64,000 nt of DNA from an uncultured Eubacteriales bacterium. Its GTDB lineage: Bacteria > Bacillota > Clostridia > Oscillospirales > Acutalibacteraceae. The notes beneath the pieces are model-generated. The model was not told the origin of the DNA. It saw only the letters and a program-made list of their open reading frames with translations, and did not search any database. Location of the stretch: the NCBI GenBank assembly GCA_934436505.1, contig CAKSAP010000001.1, positions 62,001 to 126,000 on the forward strand. The letters are read 5' to 3'. The position numbers and the translations under genes are program-made. Each line of letters begins with the position of its first letter. Within the stretch, counting starts at the first letter, position 1. Below are positions 1 to 8,606 of this stretch, in pieces.

Positions 1-95
1 AGCTTCGGGATCTGCATAACGCTCTTGTAGCCGAACTTTTTCTGAAGTGCAGGAGCAACTTCATTTTTGTACATTTCTCTAAGTCTTGCTGCCAT
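1..95 (-). CDS. rplE: 50S ribosomal protein L5 (5'-end fragment)
   Basis: N-terminal part of L5, which binds 5S rRNA in the large-subunit central protuberance. The first residues (MAARLREMYKNEVAPALQKK) match the family start, and the gene runs off the left edge. It follows rplX by 16 bases, as in the conserved S10-spc order. The start ATG is preceded by a GGGAGGG ribosome binding site in the gap to rplX. Confidence 0.93.
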   Translation of the reverse strand, partial: MAARLREMYKNEVAPALQKKFGYKSVMQIPK

Positions 96-111
96 GTGTT
101 ATGTCCCTCCC

Positions 112-432
112 TTATTCAAACTGAGCGTTGCACTTCTTGCAAACTCTCATCTTTTTATTGTCTTTGCCGATTGCGTGGCCTACTCTTGTAGCCTCACCGC
201 ACTTCGGGCAAACAAGCTGAACTTTGTCAGCGTACAAAGCGCTTTCAGCCTTGATAAGTCCGCCGGGCTCACCCATCTGACGGGGCTTAACATGCTTTGT
301 TACCATGTTTACACCCTCAACGATAACCTTACCTTCAGAAGGGCTGACCTGCATAACCTTGCCTTTTTTGCCACGGTTTTTGCCGTTGATTACTACAACG
401 GTATCACCTGTTTTAACATGAACTTTATTCAT
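112..432 (-). CDS. rplX: 50S ribosomal protein L24
   Basis: L24 is an assembly-initiator protein of the 50S subunit that binds 23S rRNA. The 106-residue product has the KOW-type N terminus (VKTGDTVVVINGKNRGKKGK) and a C-terminal CxxC...CxxC set (CPKCGEATRV...CKKCNAQF), the zinc-ribbon form seen in many Firmicutes L24 proteins. It lies between rplN and rplE, and an AGGAGGTG site precedes the ATG. Confidence 0.97.
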   Translation of the reverse strand: MNKVHVKTGDTVVVINGKNRGKKGKVMQVSPSEGKVIVEGVNMVTKHVKPRQMGEPGGLIKAESALYADKVQLVCPKCGEATRVGHAIGKDNKKMRVCKKCNAQFE

Positions 433-446
433 TATCAGGCACCTCC

Positions 447-815
447 TTAAAGTACTTCGGGAGCGAGCGAAAGGATTTTCATGTAATCCTTATCACGAAG
501 CTCTCTTGCTACCGGTCCAAAGATACGAGTACCTCTGGGGGTCTTATCATCTTTAATCAAAACTGCTGCGTTTTCGTCGAAACGGATATAAGTACCGTCG
601 TCTCTGCGAACACCGCTGCATGATCTTACGACTACTGCTTTAACTACATCGCCTTTTTTAACAACGCCGCCGGGTGCTGCTTTTTTGACAGATGCAACTA
701 TAACATCGCCTATATTAGCATACCTTCTGCCTGAACCACCGAGTACACGAATGCACATAATTTCTTTCGCACCGGTGTTATCGGCAACTTTGAGGTAAGT
801 CTGTTGTTGTACCAC
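447..815 (-). CDS. rplN: 50S ribosomal protein L14
   Basis: L14 sits at the 30S-50S interface (bridge B8). The 122 residues are the normal family length, with the typical start QQQTYLKVADNTGAKEIMCI and the end SLAPEVL. The start codon is GTG, chosen because an AAGGAGG lies a few bases upstream and homologues begin at this point. Confidence 0.97.
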   Translation of the reverse strand: MVQQQTYLKVADNTGAKEIMCIRVLGGSGRRYANIGDVIVASVKKAAPGGVVKKGDVVKAVVVRSCSGVRRDDGTYIRFDENAAVLIKDDKTPRGTRIFGPVARELRDKDYMKILSLAPEVL

Positions 816-836
816 AGTAATTTCCTCCTTAGAAAA

Positions 837-1094
837 TTATTTCGCTTTCTCGATGATTTCTACAACACGCCATCTCTTATCTTTTGAGAGAGGACGGGTT
901 TCCATAACAAGAACCTTGTCGCCTACGCCACACTGGTTGTTCTCGTCATGAGCCTTGATTTTAACTGTACGGTTGACGATCTTCTTGTAAAGCGGATGCT
1001 GAACTCTGTCTTTAATTGAAATAACTACAGTCTTGTCCATCTTATCGCTTGTTACGATACCAACCTGAGTTTTTCTGAGATTTCTTTCACTCAT
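837..1094 (-). CDS. rpsQ: 30S ribosomal protein S17
   Basis: S17 is a primary 16S rRNA-binding protein with an OB fold. The 85 residues contain the family segments VGIVTSDKMDKTVVISI and RPLSKDKRWRVVEI. It lies 20 bases downstream of rpmC in the conserved order, with an AGGGAGG site ahead of the ATG. Confidence 0.97.
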   Translation of the reverse strand: MSERNLRKTQVGIVTSDKMDKTVVISIKDRVQHPLYKKIVNRTVKIKAHDENNQCGVGDKVLVMETRPLSKDKRWRVVEIIEKAK

Positions 1095-1114
1095 TACGAT
1101 TGTCCTCCCTTTCC

Positions 1115-1318
1115 TTAGCCTTCGTTGCCGTGCAATTCGATATCACGGATTACTGTTTTTACTCTTGCGATATCCTTCTTAACGGCACTGATACGCATTG
1201 GATTATCGAGTTGGTTGATGGCCTGCTGGAAGCGTAACTTGAAAAGCTCGTCCTTCAACTCCAAGAGTTTAGCATCCAACTCTGAGGGGGAGAGTTTCTT
1301 GATTTCATTTGCTTTCAT
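1115..1318 (-). CDS. rpmC: 50S ribosomal protein L29
   Basis: L29 is a short helical-hairpin protein at the peptide exit tunnel. The 67 residues show the family pattern (LSPSELDAKLLELKDELFKLRFQQA). Its ATG shares one base with the rplP stop codon, so translational coupling with rplP is likely. Confidence 0.97.
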   Translation of the reverse strand: MKANEIKKLSPSELDAKLLELKDELFKLRFQQAINQLDNPMRISAVKKDIARVKTVIRDIELHGNEG

Positions 1319-1749
1319 TATTGCTCACCATCCTCTTCTTGTTCTGCCTTGGTAACAAACTTGCACTTAACGGGAAGCTTGTTAGCTGCAAGACGCATAG
1401 CCTCACGGGCTGTCTCTTCCGGAACACCTGCAATCTCGAACATTACTCTGCCGGGCTTAACAACTGCAACCCAGTATTCGGGTGAGCCTTTACCTGAACC
1501 CATTCGGGTTTCAGCGGGCTTCTCTGTGATGGGCTTATCCGGGAAGATCTTTATCCAAACCTGACCGCCACGCTTGATATATCTTGTCATAGCGATACGG
1601 GCAGCTTCGATCTGATTTGCTGTAATCCAAGCAGGCTCAAGAGACACAAGACCGAAGTCACCGTAGTTGACCTTATTACCTCTTGTAGCGGTACCTGTCA
1701 AACGGCCTCTCTGAACTCTGCGGTATTTAACTCTCTTAGGTAACAACAT
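1318..1749 (-). CDS. rplP: 50S ribosomal protein L16
   Basis: L16 organises the A-site region of the 50S subunit. Translation from the ATG at 1749 gives 143 residues beginning MLLPKRVKYRRVQRGRLTG, the usual L16 start. A longer upstream reading frame is only rpsC sequence in another frame. The start shares one base with the rpsC stop (TAATG) and the stop shares one base with the rpmC start, so three genes are coupled by single-base overlaps. Confidence 0.97.
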   Translation of the reverse strand: MLLPKRVKYRRVQRGRLTGTATRGNKVNYGDFGLVSLEPAWITANQIEAARIAMTRYIKRGGQVWIKIFPDKPITEKPAETRMGSGKGSPEYWVAVVKPGRVMFEIAGVPEETAREAMRLAANKLPVKCKFVTKAEQEEDGEQ

Positions 1750-2420
1750 TATTTTGTGCCTCCTTCCTTGCGAGGCTTGCGGCTGTCGTGAAGAACTTCG
1801 CCGTTGTAGATCCAAACCTTAACACCGATACGACCGTAGGTTGTCTTTGCCTCTGCAAAGCCATAGTCGATATCAGCACGGATGGTCTGAAGCGGGATAG
1901 TACCCTCATGATAGCTCTCGGTACGTGCGATTTCCGCACCGCCGATACGACCGCTAACCTGTGTCTTAATACCCTTAGCACCGAGCTTCATTGTTCTGCC
2001 GATTGACTGCTTAAGAGCACGTCTGAAGGAAATTCTTCTTTCGAGCTGAGAAGCGATGTTCTCTGCAACGAGCTGAGCATTGAGGTCGGGCTGCTTGATT
2101 TCAATAATGTTTACGAAAACCTCTTTGTCGCCGCCGAGCATTTTCTTGCAGGTAGCTTTGAGCTTTTCGATTTCTGCGCCGCCCTTACCGATAACCATAC
2201 CGGGCTTAGCGCAATGAATGTTGACACGAACTCTCTTCGCGTCTCTTTCGATTTCTACCTTCGGCACACCTGCAGGAGCAAGTGACTCAAGGAGATACTT
2301 ACGGAGCTTTGTGTCCGATACAAGAGTATCGCCGAAATCTTTTTTGTCGGAGTACCAACGTGACTCCCAATCCTTAATAACACCGATACGAAGTCCGGTA
2401 GGATTTATTTTCTGACCCAT
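1749..2420 (-). CDS. rpsC: 30S ribosomal protein S3
   Basis: S3 lines the mRNA entry tunnel of the small subunit. The 223-residue product starts MGQKINPTGLRIGVIKDWES, has the KH-domain motif GMVIGKGGAEIE around residue 75-86, and ends with the S3 C-terminal domain (RADIDYGFAEAKTTYGRIGVKVWIYNGE). It follows rplV by 19 bases. Confidence 0.98.
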   Translation of the reverse strand: MGQKINPTGLRIGVIKDWESRWYSDKKDFGDTLVSDTKLRKYLLESLAPAGVPKVEIERDAKRVRVNIHCAKPGMVIGKGGAEIEKLKATCKKMLGGDKEVFVNIIEIKQPDLNAQLVAENIASQLERRISFRRALKQSIGRTMKLGAKGIKTQVSGRIGGAEIARTESYHEGTIPLQTIRADIDYGFAEAKTTYGRIGVKVWIYNGEVLHDSRKPRKEGGTK

Positions 2421-2439
2421 TGTATTACCTCCTCCTCAC

Positions 2440-2772
2440 TTATTCTGCTTCTTTAAGCACAAGATAAATGTGCGAAGTCTTTTTGTTAATTCTGAATGCA
2501 CGGCCCTGTGCTCTCGGTCTGATTCTCTTGAGAGTGGGACCCTGATCAACATGGCAAGACGCAATGTAGAGTCTTGATGTGTCCATGTCTTTGTTTTCTG
2601 CATTTGCCATTGCTGATTTCAAAAGCTTTTCAAGCGGTTCACACGCAGCCTTGGGTGTGTACTTGAGAATAGCTAATGCTTCATCGCAAGGCTTATTTCT
2701 GATTAAGTCAAGTACGATCTGAACCTTACGGGGCGCAATGCGTACGTTTGTTACCTTTGCCGTTGCTTCCAT
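2440..2772 (-). CDS. rplV: 50S ribosomal protein L22
   Basis: L22 reaches into the exit tunnel and is a macrolide-resistance site in many bacteria. The 110 residues carry the family core (RIAPRKVQIVLDLIRNK) and the C-terminal loop region GPTLKRIRPRAQGRAFRI. It lies between rpsS and rpsC. Confidence 0.97.
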   Translation of the reverse strand: MEATAKVTNVRIAPRKVQIVLDLIRNKPCDEALAILKYTPKAACEPLEKLLKSAMANAENKDMDTSRLYIASCHVDQGPTLKRIRPRAQGRAFRINKKTSHIYLVLKEAE

Positions 2773-2797
2773 TAGTTAATACACTCCTTTCGACTGA

Positions 2798-3079
2798 TTA
2801 TTTACCGTTGTTTGAAGTCTTTGAACCGGCATGACCCTTAAAGGTTCTTGTCGGCGCAAATTCGCCAAGCTTGTGACCTACCATATCTTCGGTAACATAT
2901 ACCGGAACATGCTTTCTGCCGTCGTGGACAGCAAATGTATGTCCGACAAAGTCCGGGAATATAGTAGAGCTGCGGCTCCATGTCTTGAGAACGATTTTCT
3001 CGCCGTTCTTGTTCATTTCCTGAACCTTTTTGAACAACTTAGCATCCACAAAAGGTCCTTTTTTTGTACTTCTGCTCAT
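2798..3079 (-). CDS. rpsS: 30S ribosomal protein S19
   Basis: S19 is a 30S head protein. The 93 residues begin MSRSTKKGPFVDAKLFKKV and contain the family signature region (GHTFAVHDGRKHVPVYVTEDMVGH, in two overlapping parts) and GEFAPTRTFKGH. It is preceded by an AAGGGAG site and by rplB. Confidence 0.98.
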   Translation of the reverse strand: MSRSTKKGPFVDAKLFKKVQEMNKNGEKIVLKTWSRSSTIFPDFVGHTFAVHDGRKHVPVYVTEDMVGHKLGEFAPTRTFKGHAGSKTSNNGK

Positions 3080-3097
3080 AATCTACACTCCCTTCTC

Positions 3098-3928
3098 TTA
3101 TTTACCGTTGCGGCGTTTAACAATCATCTTGTTAGAAGCCTTTTTCTTATTTCTTGTCTTATAGCCAAGAGCAGGTTTACCCCAAGGTGTGCAGGGACCG
3201 GGACGACCGATCGGAGCCTTACCTTCACCACCGCCGTGCGGGTGGTCATTCGGGTTCATGACAGAACCACGAACTGTGGGTCTGATACCTAAGTGACGTG
3301 TACGTCCGGCCTTACCGAGCTTAACGTTTTCGTGGTCAGCATTACCTACTGTACCGATTGTAGCTCTGCACTCAGCGGAAACGTTACGAAGCTCGCCTGA
3401 AGGGAGACGAAGAAGCGCAAATCCGTTTTCCTTAGCCATAAGCTGTGCCGAGTTGCCGGCTGCTCTTGCCAACTGACCGCCTCTGCCGGGATAGAGCTCA
3501 ACGTTGTGAACAACAGTACCGGTGGGGATGTCCTTGAGTTTAAGTGCGTTACCGACCTTGATGTCTGCGCTTGCACCCTCTTCTACCTTGTCGCCAACCT
3601 TAAGGCCGACAGGAGCGAGGATGTATCTCTTTTCGCCATCCTCGTATTCAACGAGTGCGATGTGAGATGAACGGTTGGGATCGTATTCAATCGTAAGAAC
3701 GGTTGCTACGCTCTCTTTATCTCTCTTGAAGTCGATAATTCTGTATTTTCTTCTGTTTCCGCCGCCCTTATGACGAACGGTAATTCTTCCGTAGCTGTTA
3801 CGGCCTGCATTCTTCTTAAGAGGAGCAAGGAGACTTCTCTCGGGAGCGACCTTTGAAAGCTCGGAGTAATCCGTAACCGACATATTACGTCTTGAGTTGA
3901 TAGTCGGCTTATAGACTTTAATAGACAT
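3098..3928 (-). CDS. rplB: 50S ribosomal protein L2
   Basis: L2 supports the peptidyl-transferase centre and subunit joining. The 276 residues include RNA-binding segments rich in Arg and Gly and the conserved NPNDHPHGGGEGKAPIGRPG region near the C terminus, where the family's essential histidine lies. Length is normal. It lies downstream of rplW. Confidence 0.98.
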   Translation of the reverse strand: MSIKVYKPTINSRRNMSVTDYSELSKVAPERSLLAPLKKNAGRNSYGRITVRHKGGGNRRKYRIIDFKRDKESVATVLTIEYDPNRSSHIALVEYEDGEKRYILAPVGLKVGDKVEEGASADIKVGNALKLKDIPTGTVVHNVELYPGRGGQLARAAGNSAQLMAKENGFALLRLPSGELRNVSAECRATIGTVGNADHENVKLGKAGRTRHLGIRPTVRGSVMNPNDHPHGGGEGKAPIGRPGPCTPWGKPALGYKTRNKKKASNKMIVKRRNGK

Positions 3929-3993
3929 TTTTTCACTCTCCTTAATAACGGCTTAGCGGAGCTGTCTTGACTCCATACATTACCGTTGAGTTA

Positions 3994-4287
3994 TTACATC
4001 ATTCCGTCGAAGAATTCGATAGTCTTGCTGTCTTCTGTAAGAGTAACAACAGCCTTTTTCCAAGACTCTGTGTAACCCTCGAAGCGACCGTATCTTCTCA
4101 AATGACCTTTGCAATTCATTGTGTTGACTTTAGCGACCTTAACGCCGAAAAGTTTTTCAACAGCTTCTTTAATTTCGGGTTTTGTAGCATCTTTAGCAAC
4201 CTTGAAGGAATACTTCTTCTCGGCAGTGCCCATCATGCTTTCCTCTGTAATTACCGGACGGAGGATAATATCCTGAGCAAATTTCAT
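3994..4287 (-). CDS. rplW: 50S ribosomal protein L23
   Basis: L23 sits at the exit tunnel rim and docks trigger factor and SRP. The 97 residues include IILRPVITEESM and the C-terminal half VAKVNTMNCKGHLRRYGRFEG. Its ATG shares one base with the rplD stop, so it is probably coupled to rplD. Confidence 0.97.
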   Translation of the reverse strand: MKFAQDIILRPVITEESMMGTAEKKYSFKVAKDATKPEIKEAVEKLFGVKVAKVNTMNCKGHLRRYGRFEGYTESWKKAVVTLTEDSKTIEFFDGMM

Positions 4288-4910
4288 TATGCATATACCT
4301 CCTCAATCTTTGAAACCGCATCCTTAACAACAACGATTGTGTTGCAATTAAGAATATCGTAAACGTTAAGTGTGTTTACAAGAGAAACCTTTGCACCTGC
4401 AATGTTGCGAGCGCTTCTGTAAACTACATCATCCTTCTCGGGGAGAACGATAAGAGTTTTCTTGCCGGCATTGATAGCCGAAAGAACTCCTGCCATTTCC
4501 TTTGTCTTGATTGCGTCCATAGCGAGTGAATCAACAACGATCATCTCGTTCTCTGCAACCTTGCTTGAAAGAGCAGACTTCATAGCGAGTCTCTTAACCT
4601 TCTTATTTACATCGATACCGTATTCACGGGGCTTCGGTCCGAGTGCGATACCGCCGTGAGTCCACTGCGGAGATCTTGTCGAACCCTGTCTTGCACGACC
4701 TGTTCCCTTCTGTCTCCACGGCTTTTTACCGCCGCCCGAAACTTCGGAACGAGTAAGTGTTGACTGAGTGCCCTGACGCTGCGCTGCAAGGTAGCTTACT
4801 ACCATGAGGTGCATAGCCGACATGTTCGGTTCGATTGCGAAGATACCGTCGTTAAGCTCGATATCAGAAACTTTCTTACCTGCTTTATCCAATACTGCTA
4901 ATTTAGCCAT
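4287..4910 (-). CDS. rplD: 50S ribosomal protein L4
   Basis: L4 extends a loop into the exit tunnel. In E. coli it also represses its own S10 operon. The 207 residues contain the tunnel-loop region (GGGKKPWRQKGTGRARQGS) around residues 60-80. Whether L4 also acts on the long leader found here cannot be told from sequence. Confidence 0.97.
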   Translation of the reverse strand: MAKLAVLDKAGKKVSDIELNDGIFAIEPNMSAMHLMVVSYLAAQRQGTQSTLTRSEVSGGGKKPWRQKGTGRARQGSTRSPQWTHGGIALGPKPREYGIDVNKKVKRLAMKSALSSKVAENEMIVVDSLAMDAIKTKEMAGVLSAINAGKKTLIVLPEKDDVVYRSARNIAGAKVSLVNTLNVYDILNCNTIVVVKDAVSKIEEVYA

Positions 4911-4927
4911 TCTTCAACACTCCTTTC

Positions 4928-5563
4928 TTACTTACTCTTAACTGTGTCTGCGAGAATAACAATTCCGCCCTTGGGGCCGGGAATGGCACCCTTAACAGCG
5001 ATGAGATTGTTTTCAACGTCAACCTTTACTACGTCAAGGTTCTGGATTGTAACTCTTTCAGCGCCGAGATGACCTGCGAGCTTCTTTCCCTTGTAAACTC
5101 TTGACGGATCCGAACAAGCACCCAATGAACCTGCGTGTCTTGCTACGGGACCTGTACCGTGTGATTCTTTAAGTCTCGAGAAGTTCCATCTCTTGATTGC
5201 GCCTGCGGTACCTTTACCCTTGCTTGTACCTACAACGTCAACTCTGTCGCCTGCTGCGAAAACGTCTGCTTTGAGAACATCGCCTACGTTAAGAGCGTCT
5301 GTGTCTTCGAGTCTGAACTCTCTGAGTACCTTCTTCGGTGCAACGTTTGCCTTCTTGAAGTGACCTGCCTCAGGCTTGTTTACTCTTGTGATTTTAACAT
5401 CACCGTAACCTACCTGAACTGCAGCGTAACCGTCGTTTTCAACGGTCTTCTTCTGAACGACTGTGCACGGACCTGCTTCAACAACGGTAACGGGAATTAC
5501 TTTACCGTTTTCGTCGAAAAGCTGAGTCATACCGATCTTTTTACCAATAAGACCTTTTTTCAT
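4928..5563 (-). CDS. rplC: 50S ribosomal protein L3
   Basis: L3 is an early assembly protein close to the peptidyl-transferase centre. The 211 residues start MKKGLIGKKIGMTQLFDENG and contain the family segment SRLKESHGTGPVARHAGS. An AGGAGG site lies just upstream of the ATG, and rpsJ precedes it by 64 bases. Confidence 0.98.
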   Translation of the reverse strand: MKKGLIGKKIGMTQLFDENGKVIPVTVVEAGPCTVVQKKTVENDGYAAVQVGYGDVKITRVNKPEAGHFKKANVAPKKVLREFRLEDTDALNVGDVLKADVFAAGDRVDVVGTSKGKGTAGAIKRWNFSRLKESHGTGPVARHAGSLGACSDPSRVYKGKKLAGHLGAERVTIQNLDVVKVDVENNLIAVKGAIPGPKGGIVILADTVKSK

Positions 5564-5627
5564 TTTTATTTCCTCCTTTGGTTATTGGTTGGCTCTCGCC
5601 AACTTGACCTGTAAGCGTAAAGCGAAA

Positions 5628-5942
5628 TTATTTAATTTCAACTTCAACGCCTGCGGGAAGCTCAAGACTTGTAAGAGCCTCAACAGTTTTGTTTGAGGGT
5701 CTTAAAATGTCGATAAGCCTTTTGTGCGTTCTCTGCTCAAACTGTTCACGGCTGTCCTTGTACTTATGAACTGCACGAAGGATTGTAACAACTTCCTTCT
5801 CAGTGGGAAGCGGAACGGGACCTGAAACCTGAGCGCCTGTGCGCTTTGCGGTCTCAACGATCTTCTCTGCTGCCTTGTCAACAACGTTGTGATCGTAGCC
5901 TTTAAGTCTGATTCTGATTTTCTTGCCTTTTGCTGCTGCCAT
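5628..5942 (-). CDS. rpsJ: 30S ribosomal protein S10
   Basis: S10 (NusE) is a 30S head protein that also takes part in transcription antitermination. The 104 residues contain the S10 core (KIRIRLKGYDHNVVDKAAEK) and GPVPLPTEKE. It is the first gene of the operon, with a strong AAGGAGG site upstream and a leader of about 290 nt. Confidence 0.98.
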   Translation of the reverse strand: MAAAKGKKIRIRLKGYDHNVVDKAAEKIVETAKRTGAQVSGPVPLPTEKEVVTILRAVHKYKDSREQFEQRTHKRLIDILRPSNKTVEALTSLELPAGVEVEIK

Positions 5943-6230
5943 TGGTTTTTCCTCCTTGAAAAATTAGGGCAACGCTTTTTAACAACCTTGCCGGGTGTTC
6001 CCACCCTCTGCAATATAAAAATCCGAAGATTTTCGGACGTTAAAAAGCACACAGTTTTTCCTTGTTTCACGCAGTTGGGGTACGCTACATAAAGGAAAAC
6101 ATATAATTTCGCCCGGTTTGTAATCGGACATACTCCGTGATAATTCCCTGCATCAAGTGCAGCCACCTATCACATCATCGCATATCATAACGCCGGTAAA
6201 TGGGCATAATTTGCCTATTCCACAGCGTGC
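5943..6230 (-). promoter_or_regulatory. Structured 5' leader of the S10 operon
   Basis: No convincing gene lies between the promoter and rpsJ. On the transcribed strand there is a TCCGAA/TTCGGA hairpin (6022-6037) followed by a T-rich run (complement of 6012-6021), which looks like a weak intrinsic terminator. A GGGTG/CACCC hairpin (5993-6006) lies closer to rpsJ, and CGGA/TCCG and TGCA-rich pairings lie further 5'. This arrangement would suit attenuation or ribosomal-protein feedback. I do not recognise a named leader family. Confidence 0.5.
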
Positions 6231-6236
6231 CTGAGT

Positions 6237-6265
6237 ATTTTATCACATATCTTTGGCAAATGCAA
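6237..6265 (-). promoter_or_regulatory. Promoter of the S10 operon
   Basis: On the minus strand, -35 TTGCAT (6260-6265), a 17-base spacer, and -10 TAAAAT (6237-6242) preceded by TGA, which makes an extended -10. Transcription should start near 6230. Confidence 0.75.
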
Positions 6266-6368
6266 CAACTTTTTACAAAAAAGTTCGTGAAAAAAGCCGA
6301 AAATTTTTAATAATAGTAACCGGGTGTTCCGCCACCACTACATTTAGTGTTTTGCCCTGTTTTTTCTC

Positions 6369-6420
6369 AAAAAAGCAAGCCGCCGAGAGCCTGTTTTGAC
6401 CCTCGGCAGACGCCTTTTTG
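6369..6420 (-). terminator. Terminator after the PHP phosphatase gene
   Basis: A GCCGAG/CTCGGC stem (6383-6388 with 6403-6408) is followed on the minus strand by GGCTTGCTTTTTT. It lies 30-80 bases beyond the stop of the phosphatase gene. Confidence 0.65.
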
Positions 6421-6449
6421 CTATATATAATATAATAGTATAGAGAAAA

Positions 6450-7193
6450 TCAGAAATATTCGACCTCTTTTTCGGGGAAAGCTTCGTCCTTTAGGACTCT
6501 TAACGGCGCCTCCTCCAAAAGATATTTCAGCATATCCTCGGTTATGCTCTCGGGGAAATATTCTATCTTGTCAAGTATTCTGTTGCTTCTCCTTTTGTGT
6601 GAATGTGCGTCGGTTGCGATAAAATCGGCAAAGCCCTTTAGAATAAGGTCCTCCGTAAAGCTTCGCATATTCTCGCCGCCTGCTCCCGCAAGTGAAGAAG
6701 CGTTGACCTGAAATTTACAACCCATATCCCACAGCCTATTGACAACCTCGGGGTTTTCGGCAAACGTAATATACCTCTCCGGGTGTGCAATTATCGGAAC
6801 ATAGCCTCTTGCGCAAAGCTCCTCGGCGTAAAGGACAGCTTTTTCGGTATCAAACGGGTTGAGTGTATATTCGCAAAGCATATACCTGCTTTTGTTAAGA
6901 GTCAGCTCGTCGAGATTATCCGCCGTGAACACCCTGCCGTCAAGGAAAACCTCCGCACCGTAAGCCACCGCAGGCTTATTGTCAAAGCTTTCAAGCAGCT
7001 CCTCGAAGCTTTGCATCGCCTCGTACCGATTAAACAAGAAGTCCTCTATCTTGTCAAAATTCAAAAAATGCGGCGTGGCGATTATCGCATCGATTTTGTT
7101 GAGCCTTGCCGTATTTATCATCTCGGCAGACTCCGTTATATCTCTTGCACCGTCGTCTATTCCGGGTAAAATATGACAATGAATATCAATCAT
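6450..7193 (-). CDS. CpsB/CapC-family (PHP-type) tyrosine-protein phosphatase
   Basis: The 247-residue protein opens with MIDIHCHILPGIDDGARD, the metal-binding HxH start of the PHP superfamily as found in CpsB/YwqE phosphatases. Further metal-site candidates are ATPHF (near residue 40), IAHPERY (near 140) and TDAHSH (near 195). CpsB-type enzymes dephosphorylate the tyrosine kinases that control capsule and exopolysaccharide synthesis. No kinase or capsule gene is nearby, so the substrate is open. It lies 13 bases after the transporter gene and has a GGAGAG site, so the two are probably one operon. Length is normal. Confidence 0.88.
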   Translation of the reverse strand: MIDIHCHILPGIDDGARDITESAEMINTARLNKIDAIIATPHFLNFDKIEDFLFNRYEAMQSFEELLESFDNKPAVAYGAEVFLDGRVFTADNLDELTLNKSRYMLCEYTLNPFDTEKAVLYAEELCARGYVPIIAHPERYITFAENPEVVNRLWDMGCKFQVNASSLAGAGGENMRSFTEDLILKGFADFIATDAHSHKRRSNRILDKIEYFPESITEDMLKYLLEEAPLRVLKDEAFPEKEVEYF

Positions 7194-7206
7194 AACTATC
7201 TCTCCG

Positions 7207-8424
7207 TCAGCTGTTTTTCAGCTCTTCCTCTTCTTCTGCGGCAACCTCCGCCTTGACCTCCTCGACTGTAACAGGCTTCTTCCTGAATATATGAATAATG
7301 CCGTCGTCGTTGAGCACCTTCAGTACCATAATGCTTATCGGCAAAAGGAAAAGTCCGATAAAGCCGAACAATCTTGTTCCTATATACATTGCGGTAATTG
7401 TAACATAAGCGGGAAGCCCGAGCTGGGAGGCTACAAGCTTCGGCTCGATTATCTGCCTTATTACCGTGATTATCGCATAGACTACCAATATGCCTATTCC
7501 GAAGCCGACATTGCCCGTGAAAAGCGACCACACGCCCCAGGGTACCAATATTGTACCTGTTCCGAGCACGGGAAGAATGTCAACTATTGCGGTTATAAGC
7601 GAAATTGCGAAAATATATCCGCCCGTGTATACTCCGATAAGCTTGAGGAACGATAAGCCTATAACCATTTCGGAAAATGTTACAAGGATAATTATGCAAT
7701 ACGCCTTACCCATTTTACCGAGCGTTGAGAAGAGTATATTTTTTGTTCTGACGATTTTTGCGGAATTTTTTTCTCCCGCAAGCTTGAGAATTAGGCTTTT
7801 GAGTGATGCGTAATCTGCTGTCATAAAGCAGCCTGACACAATCGCTACGACAATTCCGACCGCAACAACGGGTATCTGCTTTGCTGTACCCCAAACCGCA
7901 CCGATCGGCGAAGCGAGCCACGAAAAATCAAAGCTTCCCGTCTTTTCAACAGCCGCAGACGGTGCGTCGGGAGCAGGAATTCCCGAGCCGAAAATGTTTG
8001 TGAGAATATCCTGCGCATACGCCGACAGGCTTGTCCTCAGGCTGTCGGGCAGTATTGTTAGCCTTGTTTCGATCCAGGTGCAGACCTGCTCTGTAAACAA
8101 AGCGGTGTTCTCAAGCTTCAGCATTAAATAGCTGAAAAACGATTTCATCTCTGAAAACAGCTTCATAAGTGCGACCGCAAAAATCGAGCCGAGCACCACA
8201 AAGCAGAATATAACGAGCAGTGCGGAAAAAATGCCACGTCCGCCCTTTGCTTTTTTTGTAAGATAATCGACAGGCTTCTGAAGCACGGCTGCCACAAAGA
8301 GCGCAGTCAAAAGCGGAAGGCAAATTCCGAAAGCGTATTTGAAAAACAGAAAAAATAACCCTATAAGAACGGCAAAGTACATCACATTGATTAAAAAGCT
8401 TCGCCTTTTTTCCGTAATGTTCAT
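7207..8424 (-). CDS. AI-2E-family (DUF20) membrane transporter
   Basis: The 405-residue protein has seven to eight hydrophobic segments and the late family region (ITAIVDILPVLGTGTILVPWGVW, in two parts; RQIIEPKLVASQLGLP), typical of YtvI/YdiK/TqsA proteins. The family name comes from an autoinducer-2 exporter, but many members have no known substrate and some move Na+. The start at 8424 was chosen because AAGGAGG lies six bases upstream; twelve further codons upstream lack a site. The C terminus is rich in Glu and Lys. Confidence 0.87.
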   Translation of the reverse strand: MNITEKRRSFLINVMYFAVLIGLFFLFFKYAFGICLPLLTALFVAAVLQKPVDYLTKKAKGGRGIFSALLVIFCFVVLGSIFAVALMKLFSEMKSFFSYLMLKLENTALFTEQVCTWIETRLTILPDSLRTSLSAYAQDILTNIFGSGIPAPDAPSAAVEKTGSFDFSWLASPIGAVWGTAKQIPVVAVGIVVAIVSGCFMTADYASLKSLILKLAGEKNSAKIVRTKNILFSTLGKMGKAYCIIILVTFSEMVIGLSFLKLIGVYTGGYIFAISLITAIVDILPVLGTGTILVPWGVWSLFTGNVGFGIGILVVYAIITVIRQIIEPKLVASQLGLPAYVTITAMYIGTRLFGFIGLFLLPISIMVLKVLNDDGIIHIFRKKPVTVEEVKAEVAAEEEEELKNS

Positions 8425-8458
8425 TTTGAACCTCCTTATAAATGCTTTATTATTATAC

Positions 8459-8487
8459 ATTTTATACTATTTTTTGAAATCTTACAA
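8459..8487 (-). promoter_or_regulatory. Promoter of the transporter-phosphatase pair
   Basis: On the minus strand, -35 TTGTAA (8482-8487), 17-base spacer, -10 TAAAAT (8459-8464), about 35 bases before the transporter start. Confidence 0.6.
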
Positions 8488-8606
8488 TGCAAATATTTAT
8501 CTTTTATAGAAAATTTAATTTTTATTCTCTTTTTTCTTTATTATTGCGTTAAAATGTGATAAACTTTTATGTGAATAAATATATCATAAATATAGGATGT
8601 GAGAAA

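Noticed and set aside
67..450. Plus-strand frame opposite rplX
   Set aside because: Antisense shadow of a conserved ribosomal protein gene.
6314..6360. Minus-strand peptide end QNTKCSGGGTPGYYY in the gap after the phosphatase gene
   Set aside because: The frame has no start codon and follows the terminator T run of the upstream gene, so nothing would express it. It may be a decayed gene end.
8488..8606. Possible amino-acid riboswitch or T-box before hom-lysC
   Set aside because: The gap is AT-rich, lacks a terminator hairpin and shows no T-box or lysine-aptamer sequence.
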